A DNA stretch of 64,000 bases from Eonycteris spelaea (GCA_003508835.1 PUFA01000690.1:49676-113675), one strand, 5' to 3'; positions 1-12,698 are shown, counted from the first letter of the stretch. Translations and numbers: made by a program. The notes: a model not told the origin generated them from the letters alone.

Positions 1-451
1 TTGCTGGAAGGAGGTTTATAAAGATTGCTGCTCCTCAGAAAGATATCTGACTTCATGGGAGCACAAAACCCACAAATGCTGTTGCTATTACAGCAAATAA
101 TAAGATGATTCTGATGTTTCAAGTTTCTATGAATGTGAAGGATCCTCAGTAAAGGCCCCAGCCTACATGCAGGAAGAGGCAGATAAAAAATATGGAAGCC
201 TCGTTGGAGTGTGTATAGCATAGAATTAAGCTGTAGTTTACAAATATGGGTGACAGAGAGTAGAAAGCACTAGTCATGTCTGATGTATAGTGCATTGCTA
301 GGAAGAGTCCTGTTAAGAATTTGGATGGCCAGACAGATGCCTAAAAGAGAGCTGAAGTTTCATCATGAGGAAATATTTATGGGGCCGGTATATCAATAAG
401 TGAGTTGCTGATAATTCTGAAGAGTGGGTGGAATTTTCAGCTGTTGGTCAT
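1..451 (-). pseudogene. NUMT: cytochrome b 5' third, truncated by window edge
   Basis: Reverse-strand reading from the ATG at 451 gives the cytochrome b N-terminus (MTN, then HPLFRII, then [15 protein letters not shown], then [11 protein letters not shown]). Further on, 'FAVMATAFVGYVLPW' near position 60 marks about codon 140. An in-frame stop sits a few codons after the start, and later frameshifts confirm decay. The piece continues beyond position 1. Confidence 0.93.
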
Positions 452-455
452 TACT

Positions 456-521
456 GTTCTTGTTGAAGTACAACGATGATTTTTCATGTCATTGGGCATG
501 GATAGACTCCATGTGAGAACA
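456..521 (+). pseudogene. NUMT: mitochondrial tRNA-Glu
   Basis: Sequence beginning GTTCTTGTTGAAG and ending GAGAACA matches mammalian mitochondrial tRNA-Glu, including the TTTTTCA anticodon-loop region. It lies between cytb and ND6, as in mtDNA. Part of the D-arm is shortened. It is not a functional nuclear tRNA gene. Confidence 0.85.
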
Positions 522-970
522 ATGATGACATATATTGTATTCATTTTGAGTACTGTTTTTTGTCATTGGTTTCGTAGGGTTTTCTTCAAAGCCATCACCA
601 TTTTATGGAAGGCTTGGGTTGATTGTGAGTGGAGGAGTTGGGTTTGGGATTGTAAATAATTTTGATGGTTCCTTTTTAGGTCTAATATAGTGTTTTTGAT
701 TTATTTAGGGGGATGCTGATGGGTTTTGGTCATATAATGCTATAGCTACAGGGTGATATCCTGAAGTGTGAGTTTCTAGTTAGACTGTCTTAAGAGCTTT
801 CATTTCTGGTTTAGTTATAGATTTTATATTGATTTTTTGTGTTGAAAATGAGGAGGCGGAAGTTGCATTTAAAATTTAATGGGATAGGGGATTGGGTTAT
901 TTATGATACTAGAGACTCTGGATTTTTCAGTAAGGAGGCTATGGGTATTGCTAGTGTAGAAGTTTTTTAT
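522..970 (+). pseudogene. NUMT: ND6
   Basis: Forward reading starts [13 protein letters not shown], followed by [13 protein letters not shown] and [11 protein letters not shown], the conserved ND6 N-terminus. Near 900-960 the motif VIYDTRDSGFF with EAMGIA is still readable. The gene is on the strand opposite the other mitochondrial genes, as expected for ND6. The last part appears deleted where it should overlap the end of ND5, and internal frameshifts are present. Confidence 0.9.
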
Positions 971-984
971 TTGAAAAAAGAAAG

Positions 985-2672
<1,688 letters not shown>

Positions 2673-2673
2673 T

Positions 2674-2875
2674 ACTTTTTATTTGGAGTCACACCAATTC
2701 TTTGGTTCCTAAAACCAATGAGAAACTTCCATCCTTTAAAAGTTTGAAAAAGCCATACTGTTATGCACAGAAGCATGAATTAGCAGTTCTTGGATACTTT
2801 TTTGGTAAATAAGAATTTTTAGTTTCTGTTATTAGATTCACAATCTAACATTTGATTAAACTTGATTTATAGTAC
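2674..2875 (-). pseudogene. NUMT: tRNA-Leu(CUN), tRNA-Ser(AGY), tRNA-His cluster
   Basis: The reverse strand shows three mitochondrial tRNA-like units in the standard order. tRNA-His is about 2875-2804 with GATTGTGAATC in the anticodon arm. tRNA-Ser(AGY) is about 2803-2744. tRNA-Leu(CUN) is about 2743-2674 with TTTTAGGAACCAAAGAATTGG. The cluster sits between ND4 and ND5, as in vertebrate mtDNA. These are inert copies with substitutions in their stems. Confidence 0.88.
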
Positions 2876-2876
2876 A

Positions 2877-3212
2877 AAGTTCCCCAATTATTTTGGGATT
2901 AATGGGTAGAAGAGAAGTATTAGGTTCATTGCTATAAGAGTGTTTTCTCTTGTCAAGGATGGTTTGTGATTGTTGATGTGATATGTTTGTTTTCTTTGTT
3001 GTGTATAATTAATATATAGAGGAAGTATATAGTGTGGTGATGACAATGTCAGCTCCCATAAGAATAATGGAGATGGAGGATCATGAGAATGTTGACATGA
3101 CTACAGATAGTTCTCCAATTAATTTGATTGTTGGGGATAAAGACAGATTAGTGAGGCTTGCTAGCAGTCATCATGCTGCTATTAGTGGAAGGACAGTTTG
3201 TAGGCTACGAGA
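2877..3212 (-). pseudogene. NUMT: ND4 3' end
   Basis: Reverse-strand translation gives RSLQTVLPLMAAWWLLASLT, then INLIGELSVVMSTFSWS, then ILMGADIVIT, the conserved C-terminal quarter of ND4. The reading frame then decays towards tRNA-His. Only the last roughly 110 codons are present; upstream the sequence switches to COX1 at about 3212. Confidence 0.92.
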
Positions 3213-3405
3213 ACATGTGGTGGGAAAAAAAGTCATGTTGACACCTACCAATATAATCATGAAGCAGATTTTTGCTCAGGTTGTGTTTAATGTGCAGCCT
3301 GAAAAAAGCGGGAATCTTTGTACGAACCGCCTTTAATAGTGCATACTGATCCTATTGACAGGACATAGTGAAAGTATGCTACTACATAATAGAAATTTGG
3401 GTGAG
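3213..3405 (-). pseudogene. NUMT: internal COX1 fragment
   Basis: Reverse-strand translation gives YYVVAYFHYVLSIGSVCTIKGG, then FSGCTLN, AKICFMIILVGVNMTFFPP. This matches the conserved COX1 stretch between the histidine-bearing helix (YYVVAHFHYVLSMGA) and GVNMTFFPQHFLG. About 64 codons remain. In mtDNA this segment lies several kilobases upstream of ND4, so its direct join to ND4 is a deletion or a ligation of two fragments. The outer edge at about 3405 grades into unrelated AT-rich DNA. Confidence 0.9.
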
Positions 3406-4400
3406 CTGGAGTGTGAATAGTTGGTGTGAAGAAGTTTGAAACATAGAAATACACACATGCAAACAGGTACATATATACAAACACATAAACAATATATTAT
3501 AAACATGTTTCCAGAGAATGAATATGTGAACATCGCATTTGCTATCAGTTCACAAGTATTTATGTTTTTTAACATTTTTATTCAATAAAATTTCCACATT
3601 TAATATACTATAGAAATGCAAGTTTAGAAAATGAAAGCATCCACTGTCTCTCACCAATGGGTAAACACATTGAATTATCAGAGAAATATCTTAATGTGCT
3701 ACTTTTTATGCAATGGTATATGAACATGTTTTCAAGTCAATAAATATATTTCTGCACTTCATTTTGTGACTTAATTCACACATATTCTGTTTCATAAACT
3801 GTATCTCAAGAACTATTTCAGATTACCAATTGATACTTTTCCTTGTCCAGCAAGTATCAAACAATATAGAAATGCATATTTAGAAGATGAAATTATTCTG
3901 TCATTCCCCTTTGCCCCTACCCTGGTCACCATAATAGAATAATGATCTGGATTAATTTATTGGCATCTAGTCTCCAGATATTTCTCTGTATGTAACACAT
4001 TAACTTATAATCATACACATGCATCATATATGTATATACTCATGTTGGTATATATTCTTTTGCAGAAAAGCAATCATATTCTGCATTATACTTTATGACT
4101 TTTCTGTTTCACTAATATCATTCATTTTCATTTTAATTGGTTTGGCATATTCCCAAATATTTGTTAGGGATTTATATTGCTTTTTGTATGTATTCTCTCT
4201 TGAGATCATTGATCCATCTCCATGGTTTAAGAGTAGTTTATACATTAAACCCAATGTCAGAATACAGCATTTCACATGCAACTTGATTTTTAATTTTTTG
4301 ATATTAATGTAGTCTTTGACATTTTATGTTACTTTGAGTATTTGAAGAGTACTTCAGCCCATTGTTTTAAAATGAACAAGTGAATAATAATGCTTTGAGG
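3406..4400. other. AT-rich intergenic DNA, no gene
   Basis: No coding signal. The stretch 3550-4320 has the style of an old, badly decayed L1 or MER repeat, but no family can be assigned by eye. The open frames here are short and low in complexity. Confidence 0.5.
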
Positions 4401-4419
4401 AATGCTTAGTGGTTTGTGA

Positions 4420-4565
4420 CATTTCAGATTTTGAGTCATGGAGCAGTAATTCAAAGGTTGTTTCCCTATGTCAGGTTACTTAACTTTTAACTTTAGGTTC
4501 CTTCTCTGTACTGGGGAAAACTATTAGTCTTTAAAAGAGCTGTTAGCACTAAATGAGTTAAACTT
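4420..4565 (-). repeat. MIR-like SINE fragment
   Basis: The order 'tcaggttacttaac ... tttaggttccttctctgta ... aaatgagttaa' is the reverse complement of the MIR core and 3' part ('gaggaaactgaggctcagagaggttaagtaac'). Both ends are degraded. Confidence 0.6.
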
Positions 4566-6190
4566 TAAAACACCCTCCATATAGCGATTGCGTATATGTT
4601 AATATCCTGCCATTCAAGTTCCCTTTCCAAAGGGCAACAGCTTGTGCTGCTTCGTGGGTTTAGTTCATCATCTCGGGAATCAGTCAGTCCCTGTGGCCCC
4701 ACACCCAGGCCTCTTGGCCAACAGGGCAGGATTTCATTGCCACCGTCATCTTCATCAACAAAAGGGGAGTGATTACCAATGGGGACATGGCAGCCCAGTT
4801 CCCATTTCAAGAGCATTTCCTACTATTGGTCCTTAAGCTCTGGAAATCCATTAGCCAAACTGGAGGTTGCTGGGTGGCCTGTGCAGAGCGCAAGGAGTAG
4901 ACATATGACCGCGGAAAATTCACATACCTCTGAGGTTGGTTACCTGTAAAATGAGAGTAAGGGGACCTTTTCACAGACTTGGAGGAGAAGTAGAAAACCT
5001 GAAAAAATGTCTCAAGTAGTAGGACTCTGATATATGTTACTCTTAGCCCACCCTGCCTTCTCTGCCCCCAAAGTAAAATTGTATACAGATCATATCTAGA
5101 AATGGAGCAGGAAGAAACAAACTTTGGTCCCATCTCATCATTTCCCTTTTTCCATGTGTTTTCCTGCTTCCCTATCTTCCTTCTAGTTTTCTCAGAAGCA
5201 ATTTCTTATTGTGCTCCAGGAAGCAGAAATAGTAAAGAGAGAGCGCAGAATAGGAGCAGGTCAGCTAGACAGAAATGGGAGTCATTAAACAAGTGCCACA
5301 ATTGCCAGACACATTTAACTGACCACAGGACCTTGGGTGAGTCCCTGCCCCCGTGTTGGCCTTGGTTCCAACGCAGAATAACACTCAGTAACAAGAGGTT
5401 AGGGGCATGACATTTGGGGTAGATGGACCTAAATTTGATGCTGTGAACCTTTATTTGCTGGTTGAATGCTGTTGACCAAGCATTTTACCTACTTACCTAC
5501 TTTGTGCTCTGTAATTACTGATATCTTTCATAGTCATTTTTTTCTTATTATTTCTACCACCCACCCAAAGGCGGAATGGAGGAGTAGGGATTACATTGCT
5601 AGATATTACAATTTTCCAAAAGCCTATGCTTTTATAACTGTTGGGTAGAGTGGTTGCTGTACAGATTAAAATAACTACAACAAGCTCACAAACAAAACCA
5701 GACAAATAACATTACTTCATGTGCTATGGATATGGTATTTCCAATCAAATGCATTGTTTAAAACATGGGTCTCAATCAGCTTCTTAAGGGTTCCTTAATA
5801 ACTAAAATTAGGTCCCATCTTATACCTTGTCATTTAATCAGAACTCTTCTTCCACCTGCTAGTACTTAAGGCAAAAGTTAAAAACAAAGCCAACAATGAA
5901 AAACGGTGAACTAAACTGTATATATATGATAATAGACTGCACTTACACAAACCTAGTTAGTATAGTCTACCGTAATTGTACATCCTATGCTTTTATGACT
6001 GGCAGTGCAATAGGTTTGCTTATGCCAGCATCACCACAAGCACGTGAGTAATGTACTGCGCTGCGACTTCACAATGTCACTAGGCGATAAGAATTTCTTA
6101 GCTCTTTTATAATCTTATGGGACCACTGCTGTATATGCAGTCCCTTTGTTGGCTGAAAGATTGTTACGTGGTGCATGACCGTAGACAGAG
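4566..6190. other. Intergenic DNA, nothing recognised
   Basis: No splice-bounded open frame or known protein was found on either strand. Part of 5200-5400 has MIR-like wording in antisense. The open frames are short and show no domain. Confidence 0.45.
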
Positions 6191-6194
6191 TCAA

Positions 6195-7890
6195 ATTGAC
6201 TGTGTCTGTGTGTGTGTTTCTATGTCCTTTCCAGCTCTACCACCTTAAATACATGCTCACAGTTGCAACTTTACCCTCAGTTCAGACTGAAACTGGACTT
6301 CCAATCTAATTTAAATATCCTGGAAAACATGCTTTTATATCCTAGAAGAATAATAGAAACACAAAAATTGCTCCAGTTAAGTGAAAATGCAGCAAACGCT
6401 CGCTAGTCCCACTAAGTCAGCTCTCAACCTGCATTCCTGCCTCCCCTTGCCCAGCCCCGTGGTCTGAAGCTCTCAGAGCCGCAATCCCGTATCTGGCTAA
6501 CAGGTAACGCCACATCAATCTCTATTTTTGTTCTTTTTTTAATGAAAAGGAGTACATTTTGAAAAGAGAAAACAAATATGATATGGTTTGTTAACTATGT
6601 CAATTCTGTTTGGAAATCTTATATGTATTAAAATTGTTCCATCTCTTTTTGACCCCAATCTACATCGCATTCACTGGTGGATCTCTTCCCTTCTCGGTGT
6701 AGGTTGATACAGAGTGTGGACTGTACAGACAGTTCTTTACCAGAAAGCCTGGCATTCACCTTCTATTACCCCACCCCCATATAGGTGGCCCAGTGTTTCT
6801 CCCACCATCTGTCTGTCATGCCCTGTTCATGACCCTGGACACAGAGGTCCAGACCCCTCCAATGCCCTATCAGCTCTCAGTTACCTCCCACCTGCCCTGC
6901 CCTTCTGCCTCCCACCCATCACTCAACTGGAAAGTGTGCTGTCGTGCTCCATCAAATGCAAGCGTTGGAGTATGTTTCAGTCTCGTTTTTTTACAATTTT
7001 TTTGCCCTGACAGAATTAGAATCATTCTGTACATAGGGTCATAGGCTGGATTTTAATAAGGGAATCGAATTTTTTTTTGCTCTTTGAAGAAAACATCGTT
7101 GTAGGGAAATTTGAAAATGGAGGTTTGTTGGTGCCACCTCGTGACAGAAGCCTGAATTGCAGCTTGAAATCCTGGAGGGGCGGGGACTGGGAGGGAGGGG
7201 CTTATGGCCCAAACCCACCAGGCTAAGCTTTCTGGAAATCTGGGTGTTACAGGGGAATTCCTTGGGTACTGTTATACTGATGGCCTGTTTCTAGACATGT
7301 CGTGTAAATGGGATCATACAATATGTGGTCTTTTGCATATTCAGCTTCTTTCCCTGGTGCAATGTTTTCAGGGTTCATCATGTGGCATGTAGCGGTACTT
7401 CATTCCATTTTATTGCCATGTGATATATACACATTTTGTTTATCCATTCATCCACTGGTGGACATTTGGATTATTTCCACTATTGGCTATTATCAATATA
7501 GATGCTACATACATTCGTATACCAGTTTTTATGTAGACACCTCTTTTCATTTCTCTTAGCTGTGTACCTAGCAGGGGAATCGCTGGGTCATATGATAACT
7601 CTCTGTTTACCTTTAAGGAACTGTCGGATTGCTTTCATGACCTCGACAGTCTTGAAGGGTAAGATAGTTTGTTATTTTTCTCATGACTACACGTGGTTAT
7701 GGGTTTTGAGAAAGAATACCAGAGCTGAAGTGCCTTCTTGTCACATCATATTGGGGGACATCATACCCACGTGACATCACTGGGTCAGTGGAGATGTTGA
7801 CCTTCATCGCTGGTTTAAGGTGATGTTTCCGAGTTTCTCTAGTGCACAGCACCTACTTTCACTTCACCTACTCCATTCTAGGCTCACCTG
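6195..7890. repeat. Old duplication, copy A (partner at 15384-16800)
   Basis: Blocks shared in the same order with 15384-16800 include 'gtttctatgtc..ctctagctctacca', 'gtctgaa..ctcagagc', 'acaattagaatcattct..ataggtttataggttgaattt', 'ggagatgttgac' and 'gtttctc.agt..acagta'. By eye identity is about 70-75%, with indels. Part of the unit (7280-7640) is an antisense L1 3' segment. It may be a segmental duplication, or two copies of one large dispersed repeat family. Confidence 0.65.
7280..7640 (-). mobile_element. Old L1 3'-end fragment, antisense
   Basis: Reads as the reverse complement of the L1 ORF2 end and 3' UTR: 'gggatcatacaatatgtggtc', 'tccattttattgccatgtgatat', 'tttatccattcatccactggtgg', 'ttatttccactattggctatt' and 'ggaatcgctgggtcatatgataac'. 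It lies inside duplication copy A. It is strongly diverged and has no coding potential. Confidence 0.8.
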
Positions 7891-8560
7891 GCAGGGCAGG
7901 ATCAAACATGTGCTCCATAAGGGCAGCTTGCTCCCAGAGCTTCGAAGGGACAGACCTGGACTGTGCAACGCCTGGTCCTTCAGCCTCACTAATCAGGTAA
8001 ATGGTTCTGTAGATAGAGGACGTGTATAGAGAGGTTATATGCGTTTGGTCATGGATGTCCCTCCACCGGGAAGAAAATATAGGAAACGTGGAATAAGTAT
8101 TTCCCAGGAACAAAACAATGTCTGCTTCAACTGACAAGATTTCTGCCTACTGAGTGACTGTGATTTTTTAGGCCTGCCTCCATGCAATAACTCTGAGAGT
8201 TCTTAAATGACATTTTTTGTGGTTGTACATAGATCATTCAGCACATGATTACAGACAGCCTCTGGGGTCTATAATCTTGGGTCGCTGCCCCAGATGGCAA
8301 ACTGCTTAGCATGGCCTGTGATATCACAAATTCACGTTTCCCGAGGCTAGCCCATCTCCAGACCCCGAGGAACCACCCTGGGTCTCCATACTGATAATAC
8401 TCCCCCTCTGTCTCTTTAAAGCAAACACAGTTCCTGACCACAGGGACATGTTTTGTTCACCAAATGGGTCAGAGTTCCCCAACAGCCTGGGTCGCAGTCC
8501 AGTGCCTCTAATCAGTATGCCTTCTCACGTGGCTGCCTGAAGAGCCAAGGTGTTTGGCTT
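7891..8560. other. Intergenic DNA upstream of a CpG island
   Basis: Moderate GC content, with no recognised exon or repeat. It may include the distal promoter of the CpG island that begins at about 8570. Confidence 0.35.
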
Positions 8561-8633
8561 TCACCTGAGGGCCAGCGGGTGGAAGGTGTGCCCAGGCTTC
8601 TCTCCAGTGCGGAGGACCTGGCTGAGCGTCGCG

Positions 8634-8647
8634 GTTGCCATAGAAAC
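8634..8647 (+). promoter_or_regulatory. RFX-type X-box in CpG island
   Basis: GTTGCCATAGAAAC is an excellent match to the X-box bound by RFX transcription factors (imperfect palindrome GTTGCCATGGNAAC). It is flanked by CG on both sides and lies in the CpG island. X-boxes of this type occur in promoters of ciliary and testis genes. Confidence 0.75.
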
Positions 8648-8767
8648 CGGACGTCTACACCGCCGCCGTGACGACATTTTAAAGGAGACCGACCTGGCCT
8701 GGCGGAAAAGCAGATCTCGCCTGCAGGGGTTTGGGACTCAGCTGAGGGTGTGGGTGCCACGGTGGCG

Positions 8768-8814
8768 CTGAACCGCCCTGGGGCGTAGGGAGACCAAGGG
8801 ATCCCGATCCAAGC
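8768..8814 (+). repeat. Short direct repeat, copy 1 of 2
   Basis: The block from GCTGAACCGCCCTGGGG to AGGGATCCCGATCCAAG recurs at about 9331-9378 with only a few changes. It lies in the CpG island. Confidence 0.8.
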
Positions 8815-9219
8815 CTCCGCTTTCCCGCTTTGGGGTTGGATGCTCCGGCGGTCGCGTAGGTAACGCCATGGTCCCGCCGGCCAGTGAGCGTGGTGTCCTG
8901 CTCCAGGGGTGCCCTGGAGCTACTTTCCATCTAAAGGCAGGGGCGCGGGAGGTAAGACCGGCAAGGGCGCTCTCAGTCCGTCTTCCCCCTCCGTAAAGCC
9001 GGGACGAGGACGCTTAGCCCACAGGATGGCTGTGAACAGGCGGTGGTGACGCGAGTAGACCCCTGGCCCTGCGGTTATCACGAGATCGTGATGCCTGCAC
9101 GAACTCAGGCCGCCTCTTACTCCTTTTCAACTTTGTCGTTAGGGATGGACGAGGAAAGGAGAGGAAAACGAAAAAGCCCCGGCGAGAAGCTCATTGTAAT
9201 ATCTGATTGTTCGGATCAC

Positions 9220-9290
9220 TGCGCATTGGTATCAGTGTCATTGTCACTAACCCAGTGCCTGGCATGGCGCTGGGCACATAGTCACACCAG
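9220..9290 (-). repeat. MIR-like fragment
   Basis: 'cccagtgcctggcatggcgctgggcacatagtcac' is close to the conserved MIR 'gcctactatgtgccaggcactg' region in reverse orientation. It is short and lacks the ends. Confidence 0.45.
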
Positions 9291-9330
9291 TGAAGCACGG
9301 CGATGCTGGACCTGTCTGTCCGTGGGGTGG

Positions 9331-9378
9331 GGATGAACCGCCCTGGGGTGTGGAGAGACCAAGGGATCCCAACCCAGG
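9331..9378 (+). repeat. Short direct repeat, copy 2 of 2
   Basis: GATGAACCGCCCTGGGG through AGGGATCCCAACCCAG repeats the block at 8768-8814. Several CpGs of copy 1 have become TpG or CpA here, as expected from deamination outside the protected island. Confidence 0.8.
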
Positions 9379-9822
9379 TCCTCTTTTTATTGCTCTGCTG
9401 TGTTGACAAAATTTACCAACGCAATTTTCATTTGCTTCGTTTTCCTTATCAGCTTTTAGATATTCATTGGCAAGATACTAAAACTAGGGAGAAAAAATGT
9501 CCCAGAGAAAGTCAGTCACTAAAATAAATAGTTTAGCAGCTTTAAACTTTATGTTGTTTGAATTGAATTGTGGAATTTTCTTTTTTATACTCAAACATAT
9601 CCACCTCGATGAATCCTAGGTTCTTGGATGGTAAGGAGAGAGGACGAGAAAACATATATGAATGTGTGTGTGTAATGGTGAAGCTGTGAAGAGTACTTAT
9701 CATGAGGGATATTTGAGGTTAATTACTGTATGTTTATGTTGGTCTGTTCAGTTCCTAGCACATATTTGGAAATAATCAGGACTATCTGCTGTCCCCCCCC
9801 CCAGGTTTCCCTGGGTAGCATA

Positions 9823-9836
9823 GTTACCATGGTGAC
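9823..9836 (+). promoter_or_regulatory. Second X-box-like palindrome
   Basis: GTTACCATGGTGAC fits GTNRCCNNRGYAAC with one mismatch and is nearly a perfect palindrome. It lies about 1.2 kb from the first X-box, outside the CpG island. It may be an RFX-bound element or chance. Confidence 0.45.
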
Positions 9837-9839
9837 TCA

Positions 9840-10795
9840 GTGACTGCTGTGGTACAGGCTGAAAATTCGTTCATGATTCTTGCCTGAATCACACCTTACT
9901 ATGATATCTGTCAACTATTGCTTTTATAATTCTGTCATTCCCTCTAGATCTATAAATTGACATTCAAATGTTGAGTAGAGCTCTTTCCTTTCTCTCCATC
10001 AATTATTTATTGGTTTGTTTGTTTGTTTGTTTATGTTAGTATGACTCATAGATTCCTATTTTTCTCAAAGGGTCACTACCTGACAGTATGATTATGTATT
10101 TTGATGTTCATATTGTCACAGAATTGGCCATTTTAGCCTCATCAAGTTGGGTTCTGTGTCCATTTGACGCCATCTTAGAGTTCTTTGAGTGTGTACTTTG
10201 CTCTGTGTGCTTGAGCATCTTCCCATGTGTAGAAAGAAGGTAATGATGTCCATGTCAGAGCATTGTTTGAGAATTTAAAGGAAAAAAAATGTGAATATGA
10301 CAACCTACAGCATATGTCATTCCATAGGCCCTCAAAATGGTAATTGCCCGTTCTTATTTCTTCTCCTTCTTTCTATCAGTGAGATACAGCAGAAATTAGC
10401 ATCATAGCTTGACTTACCAGAGAGAATACTTGGATACGTAACAGCAAGCAAGGATAAGCCCACATTTCCATGATATCTGAGCTTCAGTGTCACTGCTGTG
10501 AGGGGAGGGGACTCTGTGGTGGAGCTAGGGGAGAGGAAATGTGTCATTGCACAGCTTTCAGTGAACCGAGTGGTGACAGGCAAGCACATCATTCACCCGT
10601 TTCTCCTGTGTTTCATGTAGTTTTCCCATTCTCTCGTGTTCCTCTCTTTTCCATGTGCTCTTACCCCCTGGCTCTCCCTTCTGGTAGAACCTCAGAGAAG
10701 GGTGTGGACTCCGAGCCCCAGAAACAGGAGCTGATAGAGAAGAACCAAGTGTGATCTCGAGTGTGCTAGACAGGCTCCTGGAGCTAGATTGAAGA
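9840..10795. other. Intergenic DNA with a (TTTG)n run; exon-like block uncertain
   Basis: A (TTTG)n tract is at about 10012-10032. At 10688 a block preceded by a pyrimidine tract and AG (ctcccttctggtag) reads as a short open frame to about 10754. It resembles an exon but matches no protein I know. Nothing else is supported. Confidence 0.3.
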
Positions 10796-10799
10796 GTCC

Positions 10800-10960
10800 C
10801 ATCTTTGAGACACTTCAGGTAAGTCACTCTGCTTCCTGCAGCCTCATCTACACAACAGGATAACAATACCCAATGCTCCCAACCTCCCAGGAATATTGTG
10901 GAGTTTAGGTGTGATCCCATGTGGGAAGTCTATCTGTGCTTATAGGTGGGAGGGAAGGAC
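10800..10960 (-). repeat. MIR fragment
   Basis: 'acttcaggtaagtcactctgcttcctgcagcctcatct' followed by 'aggataacaataccc' and 'ggaatattgtggagttta' is the reverse-oriented MIR core. Confidence 0.7.
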
Positions 10961-11407
10961 CAGTGCACTTTTGAGTAATCACATTAACGGAGACACCCCA
11001 GATGGCACAGAACTCTGTGTGGTAGACATTAAGTTAATGCTACATGAATGTCAGCTGTTTAGGTCAGGATTTCTCCAAGTGTGGGTCATGGTCTATTTTA
11101 TCACAATCTTCAGGAGGTGCTTGTTAAATAGCAGACACTTGGACTCACCCTGGGTCTGCTATATCGAAAACAGGGAGGTGGGATGGAAGGTCTGCATATT
11201 TGAACAGTTTCTCCTGTTGGTTGCTGTATTCATCCAAATGTGAAAAGCACCACAGTGTTCTTAACATTTTGAATTCTTTAATGTCTAATTTTGTGACAAT
11301 GTCTCCTACATCTTAGCTTTAAGTATTTGTTTCTGATTCCAGTAGGTCAAAAAGGGAACCATTCTTCATTTTCAGTAATATTATTTAGCATTTTATATGT
11401 GGGAGAC

Positions 11408-11852
11408 CGCATTCACTTCCCAAAGCTGCCGTAACAAAGTAACATAAGCCAGGTTGCTTAAACAATAGAAATGTCTTGTCTCACAGTTCTGGAGGCTAGA
11501 ACTCTGAAATCAAGTTGTTGCCAGGGCCATGCTCCCTTTGAAGCCTGCCAGAGAACCTCTGTGCTGCTTCTTAGCTTCTGGTGATTTGCCGACAGTCTCT
11601 GCATTTCTGGCTTGCAGCTGTATTCCTACAACCCCTGCCTCATCATGGGGTGTTACCCCTGTAGTTCTATCTTCACATGGATGTCTTCTTATAAGACAGC
11701 TGTCACACTAATTCAGAGGCCCACTCTACTCCAGAATGACCTCATCGTAACTAATTACTGCTGCAACAACCATAGTTCAAAATAAGGGTACATTCTGAGG
11801 GGTGAAGACTAAAGCTTATCTTTTTCAGGAGCCATAATTCAACACATAACAG
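11408..11852 (-). mobile_element. MaLR (MLT1/MST-type) solo LTR, antisense
   Basis: Typical reverse-oriented MaLR wording: 'caaagctgccgtaacaaagtaac', 'cttaaacaatagaaatgtcttgtctcacagttctggaggctagaa', 'tcttcacatggatgtcttcttataa', 'cagaatgacctcatc..aactaattactgc' and 'aataagggtacattctgaggg'. No internal retroviral coding sequence is adjacent, so this is a solo LTR. Confidence 0.8.
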
Positions 11853-11934
11853 CCACTGAAGTAGTCAATCAAAATGAATCTACATAATATATCTAGATTC
11901 CTAATGGTCCATTCTGATATGGCAATAATGATAA

Positions 11935-12135
11935 GAATGGTTAATATTTACTGCCGACTCCCTCAGTGTCCCACACTCTTGTACATACGAAACCTACACT
12001 AACTCATTTACTACTCACCACAACCTATGAGGATGAGGTACTGATGCTCGACTTCAACCATCAGAGAACTGAGGCACAGTGAGAGCAGGGTTAGCCTGTC
12101 ACAAGACTGAGATGTGGACAGAGTCTATGTGGCTG
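11935..12135 (+). repeat. MIR element
   Basis: Contains 'acactaactcatttactactcaccacaacctatgaggatgaggtactgatg' and 'cagagaactgaggcacagtgagagcagggttag', the MIR core and 3' region in sense orientation. Confidence 0.75.
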
Positions 12136-12698
12136 CGGAGCCCCCAGATATAGTCAGTGTATGTTACTGCTTCTCATCTGATAAGATCTTTGATCTTTCT
12201 GTTTGTAGGGCACAGCAATAAGAAACAAAAGTCCCATGTATTTTTCTCACTTAACTGTGCAAAATTTAACATATTGACTTTATCAGTGTGGTTTAGAATT
12301 TGGGGTACTGTGTCCTGTTACACTGTGGAAGTGCTCCTACATCATCTTGTCTCCTTTTCTAGGTCTCAGGATTGTTCCTATTCTGAAGTGAATGGTTCTC
12401 CTATGGTTGGGACAGAAAATGCTTATGTTTCCCAGCCATTTTAGTATTTTGTATAATTGTAACAGCAATAGGTGTTTATTATAGTTAAAAATAGGTGACA
12501 TTTTAAGGGAAATAAAGCAATACCTCATAGCCTATCGGCCAAAGAAAACCCTTTCTAAGGTTTTCATCTGCATTATATTCTTTCAGAAGTTTTTATGCAG
12601 GTATTTATATATTTATGCATGTATACATATATTTATATATTTACATACAAAATATAAGATCTCATCTTACATTTAATTTTGTAACTTGTTTGCCTTAC

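Larger units (their letters stand above)
8570..9190. promoter_or_regulatory. CpG island with probable promoter
   Basis: CpG dinucleotides are abundant here (for example CGTCGCGG, CACCGCCGCCGTGACGAC, CGGCGGTCGCG, GGGGCGCGGG) while almost the whole rest of the window is CpG-poor. This is the usual signature of a mammalian promoter that is unmethylated in the germline. It contains an RFX X-box at 8634-8647. A candidate first exon could end at 8951 (GAG|GTAAGA donor), with an ATG in good context at 8868 (GCCATGG) and an open frame to the donor, but the peptide is unknown. No downstream exon could be matched, so the gene and its direction are undecided. NXF3, starting 20 kb away with its own upstream region, is not obviously its target. 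Confidence 0.7.

Noticed and set aside
10688..10754. Exon of a TCEAL, BEX or other Xq22 gene
   Set aside because: The translated block does not match those proteins, and no partner exons were found.
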